From contig CP151794.1 in assembly GCA_041860225.1 (NCBI GenBank), positions 248,001 to 312,000 of the forward strand: a stretch of 64,000 nucleotides of DNA, in the 5' to 3' direction. Numbering within the stretch: position 1 is the stretch's first letter; every line of letters starts with the position of its first letter. The position numbers were made by a program, and so were the translations under genes. The notes beneath the pieces are model-generated. The model ran no database searches. It was not told where the DNA came from and saw nothing but the letters and a program-made list of their open reading frames with translations. This DNA comes from Magnimaribacter mokuoloeensis (GTDB lineage Bacteria; Pseudomonadota; Gammaproteobacteria; Magnimaribacterales; Magnimaribacteraceae). Of the stretch, positions 59,916 through 64,000 are shown in pieces.

Positions 59916-60661
59916 TGAGATTTTTTATCACCTACTCACAACCATCTGTAGAAAAAAAAGCTTTATCTTTATCTAAAAAACTAAACCTAGAATTATTTGA
60001 TGATTCAGGTATTTATGACACTGACTCTTTCTCTAGTGATTATTTCTTAGTTTGTAAGAGTGAAAGGTTAATTCTAAAAAAAGGTTTAAGAAAAAATGCA
60101 AAACCTATTTTCTGTGACTTTGATGACTGGGTGTCAAATTATGACGATAGCTTGTTGAAAAAAGCTCTAAAAGGCTTACCTAAGAAATTTTCTTGTCTCG
60201 ATGTTACAGCAGGATTTGGTAAAGATTCTCTCGAGATATCCAAATCAAATAATTGCCACTCAATTTTATTACTCGAAAAAGCAACTTGGTTACATGCACT
60301 TTTGCAAGATGGATTAGAAAACGTTAATACATGGGAAGCAAAAGAATTGACGAGGAAGTTTACTCTTTGCAATATAGATAATCTAACGTTTCTGAATTCT
60401 TCAATTAAGAATTTTGATCTAATTTATATTGATCCTATGTTTTATGGGGTCCAGAGATCAAAAGCAAAAAAACATATGCAAGCCCTAAGAGATTTATTGC
60501 CGGAGTTGAAGCAAGAAGGATTATTAAAAGAATGTCTAAATTCCGCTAGATATCGAGTTATCGTCAAAAGACACAAGCATATGAATTATCTCGAAGATTT
60601 AGTCCCTACAAGGTCTGTAGAAGGGAAGGTGGTACGATATGATTTATACAATATCAACTAG
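59915..60661 (+). CDS. rsmJ: 16S rRNA (guanine-N2)-methyltransferase RsmJ
   Basis: Methylates G1516 of 16S rRNA. The 248-residue protein fits RsmJ in layout: an N-terminal part with 'LILKKGLRKNAKPIFCDFDD', then the SAM-binding loop 'CLDVTAGFGKDSLEIS' (near 93-108), 'ILLLEKATWLHALLQDGL' and the catalytic 'DLIYIDPMF' (near 168-176). 'RYRVIVKRHKHMNYL' near the C-terminus matches the family's Lys/Arg block. The start is the ATG in TGATG at the uppP stop; a TTG one codon earlier is also possible. It overlaps the convergent plsB by eight bases. Confidence 0.87.
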   Translation: MRFFITYSQPSVEKKALSLSKKLNLELFDDSGIYDTDSFSSDYFLVCKSERLILKKGLRKNAKPIFCDFDDWVSNYDDSLLKKALKGLPKKFSCLDVTAGFGKDSLEISKSNNCHSILLLEKATWLHALLQDGLENVNTWEAKELTRKFTLCNIDNLTFLNSSIKNFDLIYIDPMFYGVQRSKAKKHMQALRDLLPELKQEGLLKECLNSARYRVIVKRHKHMNYLEDLVPTRSVEGKVVRYDLYNIN

Positions 60662-63062
60662 GAAAGCTATCAACGAATTCTAAGAAATCCTTATCAAAAA
60701 ATTGCTTATATAGCTTTTTTGCTCTTTTGGTAATCTTTGAGGCAGACAAATAACCTTCCTCATCTTCTTTAAAATACTTGGTTTCTTTCATCATATATAC
60801 AAAGTTATCAAACTTAGCTTTGTCTGAAAATTCAGGATAAGGCCATCCTTCTATCAATTCTAAGCTCTCTGCCAATTCCTTGCATTGAATTTTGAGATCT
60901 TCTTTCATGATTTTTTCTTTTTTCCATATAGAGCTCATAACAATATAAAACCTCTTCAAACTGGGCTCACACAGATTAGAAAGGGCAATATAATTATTAA
61001 AAGAAGGGCTATTTTCTGATGGCGGTAGGATATTACCTTCCTCGTCGCTATCCAATACACCCATGCCTTTAAGAACTCCCATGGCTGCTTTAAAAGTTTC
61101 AGTGCTAGCTATACTTTGTTTCAAATGGAAGTCTTTAGCAAAAATTGGGTAGATCATGACTAGTAAATTTACGACATCTTCTTCCGAAGCTTTCTTAACA
61201 AATTTAATTGACTCACAAATCAACGAATAAAGAATAAATAGATGGGCGATGTTGTTTTTGTAAAAAGACAATGTCGATATTTGATCTGCAGAGGGGCGAT
61301 AGATTTTCTTCGACGAAACAAAAGTAGGAGATATAAATCCCAGTTTCTCAGTTTTAGCAATCATCTCTTGTATGTCCTCTTGCGTAAACCATACATCTTT
61401 ATAATCTGAGGAATTTCTAATTAATGTCATGAAAAATTTTATTCTGCTTATCATATCCTCCTCACTCATAGCTTGTGTTGAAGAAGTGAGAAGCGCGACG
61501 GAGAAAAGACTTGTGGAAGTTACAGCTACGGAGTTATTGATAGACTTAATGACCTTTTGTCCTAACTGACTTGTTGCCTGCTGCAGCCACTCAGGTTTTT
61601 CTTGAGGAGAAGAAATTGAGTAATCTCCCACATGTTCTTCTAAGAAAATATCAAGATCTATTGGTTCGGAAAAGTTAAGATAAGCATTTCCAAGATAATT
61701 TCTGAAGTCCTTAAAAACCTTCAATGGATCAAATATACTCTCCTTTTTCTTTTTGCCTCCCGCTAACTCTGAAAGATAGCTTTGACCTTCTAATATTTTT
61801 TCATAGCCAATATACACAGGGACAATCTTTACATTTTGATTTTTCAAGGAAGCGTAGCTTCTGATTATTAAAGAAAGTAACCCAGGTCTTGATGGAAGGC
61901 TAAGACCTGTCCTGCTTCTACCGCCTTCTGGGAAGAATTCAATGGAGTTTCCCCTAGTCATTAATGCCCTAATATGTTCAAAAAAAACAGTACTATACAA
62001 AGTATTGCTCATAAATGTTCTTCGCATAAATACTGCTCCTGCACCCCTCAAAATACCGCCAATAATAGGCAGATTAAGATTGTTCCCAGCTGCTACCTGA
62101 GGAACCATCAAACCGTTTTCATATAGCAAAAAGGTCAAGGCACAGTAATCGATATGACTTCTGTGACAGGGTAAATAGATTAAAGAATTGTCTTTAGAAA
62201 GTTCTCTGATCTCGTCTAGATTTTTAGTATGTAACCCTTCATATCGTGTATTCCAAAACCAAGTAAAACCTACAACAAGCAGACTAATTACTGGATAGCT
62301 CAAGTCCGAACAAATCTCATTCGCATATCTGTAAGCTTTTTTTGTTAGTTGCCTTTTTCTAGAATTATTTCCATCTGCCAATGTCTTAATTTCATTTCTC
62401 ACATATTTGTTTCTAACTAGAGATTTAACGAGAGTTCTTCTGTGTGAGATATCAGGACCTAACATAGCTTGCTTAGATTTTCTAAACACTGCTCTTAGAT
62501 ATCTACTTATTATCAAAGCATTTTTTTCTGTAGAATTATTTTGTTCAACCTCCTGATTGATATCAAACAATCTCTCGAATTGAATAGTTAAATTTCTACC
62601 GTGGATAATTAGCTTAAAAATTCTTTTTACTGCACCGGCTGGCCTCCAAGAAGGAGAGAATATAATTTTGAATAAGGATTGCTCTTTGTCAGGCCTATTT
62701 CCCCAAGATATAGTCACTGGAATAATGGCTATGTCATCTTCGTAACTGAGAATTTCCTCTAAATTATGAGTTTTTTGTCTCTTAAATTTCTGCTCTGAAA
62801 TTAAATACTTTGGACTCTTTAAACATATGAATCTTTTGGATCCAATACCAGAAAGATTCTCAAGAGGGCTAGGCAAACTATTTTGTTTACAAATTTCATT
62901 CAGTGCGGCCAAATCAATTACAGATTCGCTTGCGAGCGCGTATACAATATTTCGATTACTTTCTAATTTATTCAGATCTTCTGCCCTTAACTTGGACGAG
63001 ATAAGAGGCTTAATAAGAAAGCTCAATAGCTTGAAAATAAAACTATTGGTATAAAAATTCAT
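60654..63062 (-). CDS. plsB: Glycerol-3-phosphate 1-O-acyltransferase PlsB
   Basis: First acylation of glycerol-3-phosphate in phospholipid synthesis. The 802-residue inner-membrane protein has the acyltransferase blocks in order: 'LPCHRSHIDYCALTFLLYENG' in pieces (HX4D, near 297-317), 'GAGAVFMRRTF' (near 337-347), 'FFPEGGRSRTGLSLPSRPGLL' in pieces (near 377-397) and 'KIVPVYIGYEKILEG' (near 413-427). The size matches gammaproteobacterial PlsB. It is the only minus-strand gene in the right-hand 12 kb and lies alone. Its substrate could come from glpK in this window. Confidence 0.96.
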   Translation of the reverse strand: MNFYTNSFIFKLLSFLIKPLISSKLRAEDLNKLESNRNIVYALASESVIDLAALNEICKQNSLPSPLENLSGIGSKRFICLKSPKYLISEQKFKRQKTHNLEEILSYEDDIAIIPVTISWGNRPDKEQSLFKIIFSPSWRPAGAVKRIFKLIIHGRNLTIQFERLFDINQEVEQNNSTEKNALIISRYLRAVFRKSKQAMLGPDISHRRTLVKSLVRNKYVRNEIKTLADGNNSRKRQLTKKAYRYANEICSDLSYPVISLLVVGFTWFWNTRYEGLHTKNLDEIRELSKDNSLIYLPCHRSHIDYCALTFLLYENGLMVPQVAAGNNLNLPIIGGILRGAGAVFMRRTFMSNTLYSTVFFEHIRALMTRGNSIEFFPEGGRSRTGLSLPSRPGLLSLIIRSYASLKNQNVKIVPVYIGYEKILEGQSYLSELAGGKKKKESIFDPLKVFKDFRNYLGNAYLNFSEPIDLDIFLEEHVGDYSISSPQEKPEWLQQATSQLGQKVIKSINNSVAVTSTSLFSVALLTSSTQAMSEEDMISRIKFFMTLIRNSSDYKDVWFTQEDIQEMIAKTEKLGFISPTFVSSKKIYRPSADQISTLSFYKNNIAHLFILYSLICESIKFVKKASEEDVVNLLVMIYPIFAKDFHLKQSIASTETFKAAMGVLKGMGVLDSDEEGNILPPSENSPSFNNYIALSNLCEPSLKRFYIVMSSIWKKEKIMKEDLKIQCKELAESLELIEGWPYPEFSDKAKFDNFVYMMKETKYFKEDEEGYLSASKITKRAKKLYKQFFDKDFLEFVDSFPS

Positions 63063-63146
63063 TATTTACTAGATTTTGTTAAGTTATCTGCGGTGAGTTT
63101 ACCTTTTCATAGTAAAATTTGTACTTACTTTGTACTTTTTAAATTT

Positions 63147-63232
63147 GCCGAAGTGGCGGAATTGGTAGACGCAGGGGATTCAAAATCCCCCGCCCTTTGG
63201 GTGTGAGAGTTCGAGTCTCTCCTTCGGCACCA
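63147..63232 (+). tRNA. tRNA-Leu (CAA)
   Basis: An 86-base tRNA with encoded CCA. The acceptor stem pairs GCCGAAG (63147-63153) with CTTCGGC (63222-63228), then A and CCA. The anticodon stem GGGGA/TCCCC encloses loop TTCAAAA, so the anticodon is CAA, reading UUG leucine codons. A long variable arm (CGCCC-TTT-GGGTG) and the T arm GAGAGTTCGAGTCTCTC in part confirm a class II leucine tRNA. It ends 12 bases before queA. Confidence 0.97.
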
Positions 63233-63244
63233 TCTAATATTCAT

Positions 63245-64000
63245 TTGAACATAGAGAATTATAATTTTGATTTACCTGAGCAGTTAATAGCAAAAGCTCC
63301 AATTGATGAAAGAAGCTCGAGTAGACTGCTGGTTGTTGACGATCAATTATATGATCTAAATTTCTCTGATATTTTAGATTATCTTCACGAGGGAGATTTG
63401 CTGGTTATAAATGATACAAAAGTTTTTAAAGCACGATTAGATGCTCTTAAAACTACGGGAGGAAAAGTTGAAATACTCTTGGAAAGGCAAGTAGATCAAC
63501 ATAATGCCTTGGCAATGACAAAGTCTAATAGGCCGTTGAAGCTTAACGATAGGCTTATTATTCAAAATTCTGAAATAACAGCTGAAGTGAGTGAAAAGCG
63601 AGATTATCTATGCTTATTAAAGTTTTCTCATAATCTTGATGAGGTGATAGAAAATTATGGCTCTATACCAATCCCCCCTTATATGAATAGAAGCCCTAAC
63701 CAGAGTGACTACGAAAGATATCAAACTGTTTACGCTGATAATACAAAAGAAAGATCCTCTGCATCACCAACCGCTGGATTACACTTTGAAGAAAAGCTCT
63801 TAGAGAGTATTAAAGACAGAGGGGTGGATATAGCCCCTATTACTCTTGATATTGGGTTAGGTACATTTAAACCAATTACCTCTGAAGAAATAACACAACA
63901 CAAGATGCATTCGGAAAGGATATACCTTTCGGAGGAAACATCTGAAAAAATAAATAAAACTCTCAGTTCTGAATCTAAGATAATAAGCGTAGGAACTACT
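63245..64000 (+). CDS. queA: S-adenosylmethionine:tRNA ribosyltransferase-isomerase QueA, 5' part
   Basis: Makes epoxyqueuosine at the wobble base of GUN-anticodon tRNAs by moving the ribosyl part of SAM. The frame is open to the window edge; 252 residues are visible. Start is TTG at 63245 ('MNIENYNFDLPEQLIAKAPI'); ATT at 63239 is the only near upstream alternative. 'LPEQLIAKAPIDERSSSRLLV' in pieces, 'DLLVINDTKVFKARL' (near 50-64), 'IPIPPYMNR' (near 140-148), 'YQTVYA', 'SASPTAGLHFEEKLL' (near 174-188) and 'DIGLGTFKPI' are QueA landmarks. It starts 12 bases after tRNA-Leu, so it may share that transcript. tgt, the usual next gene, would lie beyond the window. Confidence 0.95.
   Translation, partial: MNIENYNFDLPEQLIAKAPIDERSSSRLLVVDDQLYDLNFSDILDYLHEGDLLVINDTKVFKARLDALKTTGGKVEILLERQVDQHNALAMTKSNRPLKLNDRLIIQNSEITAEVSEKRDYLCLLKFSHNLDEVIENYGSIPIPPYMNRSPNQSDYERYQTVYADNTKERSSASPTAGLHFEEKLLESIKDRGVDIAPITLDIGLGTFKPITSEEITQHKMHSERIYLSEETSEKINKTLSSESKIISVGTT

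Overview
The window reads as chromosomal DNA of a streamlined, AT-rich marine gammaproteobacterium of the SAR86 type. The clearest marker is a green-tuned proteorhodopsin (31769-32521) that closely resembles the SAR86 reference protein from memory. Gammaproteobacterial gene orders support this: rpsP-rimM-trmD-rplS, xerD-dsbC-hom-thrC-prfB-lysS, rpoE-rseA-mucD-lepA-lepB-rnc-era-recO-acpS, and ygfZ divergent from sdhE. Coding density is very high. Many genes overlap by 1-11 bases and most convergent pairs touch or overlap at their stop codons. I see no CRISPR array, insertion sequence, prophage or rRNA.

Layout. 1-3330: end of a PuuD-like membrane protein, a ferritin-like hypothetical, an MscS channel and a CorB/CNNM protein. 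3520-14054: a plus-strand series for ribosome/tRNA maturation (rpsP with a huge Ala/Glu repeat tail, rimM, trmD, rplS), chromosome dimer resolution (xerD), disulfide isomerisation (dsbC), amino-acid synthesis (alaC, hom, thrC) and translation (prfB with its programmed frameshift, lysS). 14051-20390: malate dehydrogenase, a thiolase-like protein, a PatB-type lyase, an SDR, an FMN 2-hydroxy-acid dehydrogenase and ArsC. 20447-28066: a plus-strand run of a secreted beta-helix protein, a diheme cytochrome, a membrane-fusion adaptor, an ABC ATPase and three FtsX-type permeases; this is the least understood block. 28063-38626: mixed catabolic genes (RraA-like, D-aminoacylase-like, beta-lactamase-like, amidohydrolase 2, TauD-like, OadA-like without a biotin domain), proteorhodopsin, SelO, a rhodanese and a GDPD phosphodiesterase with a non-standard start.

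38635-46573: ribonucleotide reductase (nrdAB, behind two NrdR boxes and a perfect DnaA box), glpK, argF and a serA-like gene. 46574-46931 is the only gene-free stretch over 300 bases. It is AT-rich and holds three DnaA boxes, two of them a perfect inverted pair. 46932-60661: ung, ygfZ/sdhE, glk, and the sigma-E operon running through lepA-lepB-rnc-era-recO-acpS-adk-tsaB-uppP-rsmJ. The window ends with plsB on the minus strand, tRNA-Leu(CAA), and the first two-thirds or so of queA.

Short gaps: 3331-3519 holds the rpsP promoter; 30274-30390 shows no clear element; 31594-31768 holds the proteorhodopsin upstream region; 63063-63146 must hold the tRNA promoter, but I could not place it confidently. 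All family assignments are from reading the protein sequences, without database searches.
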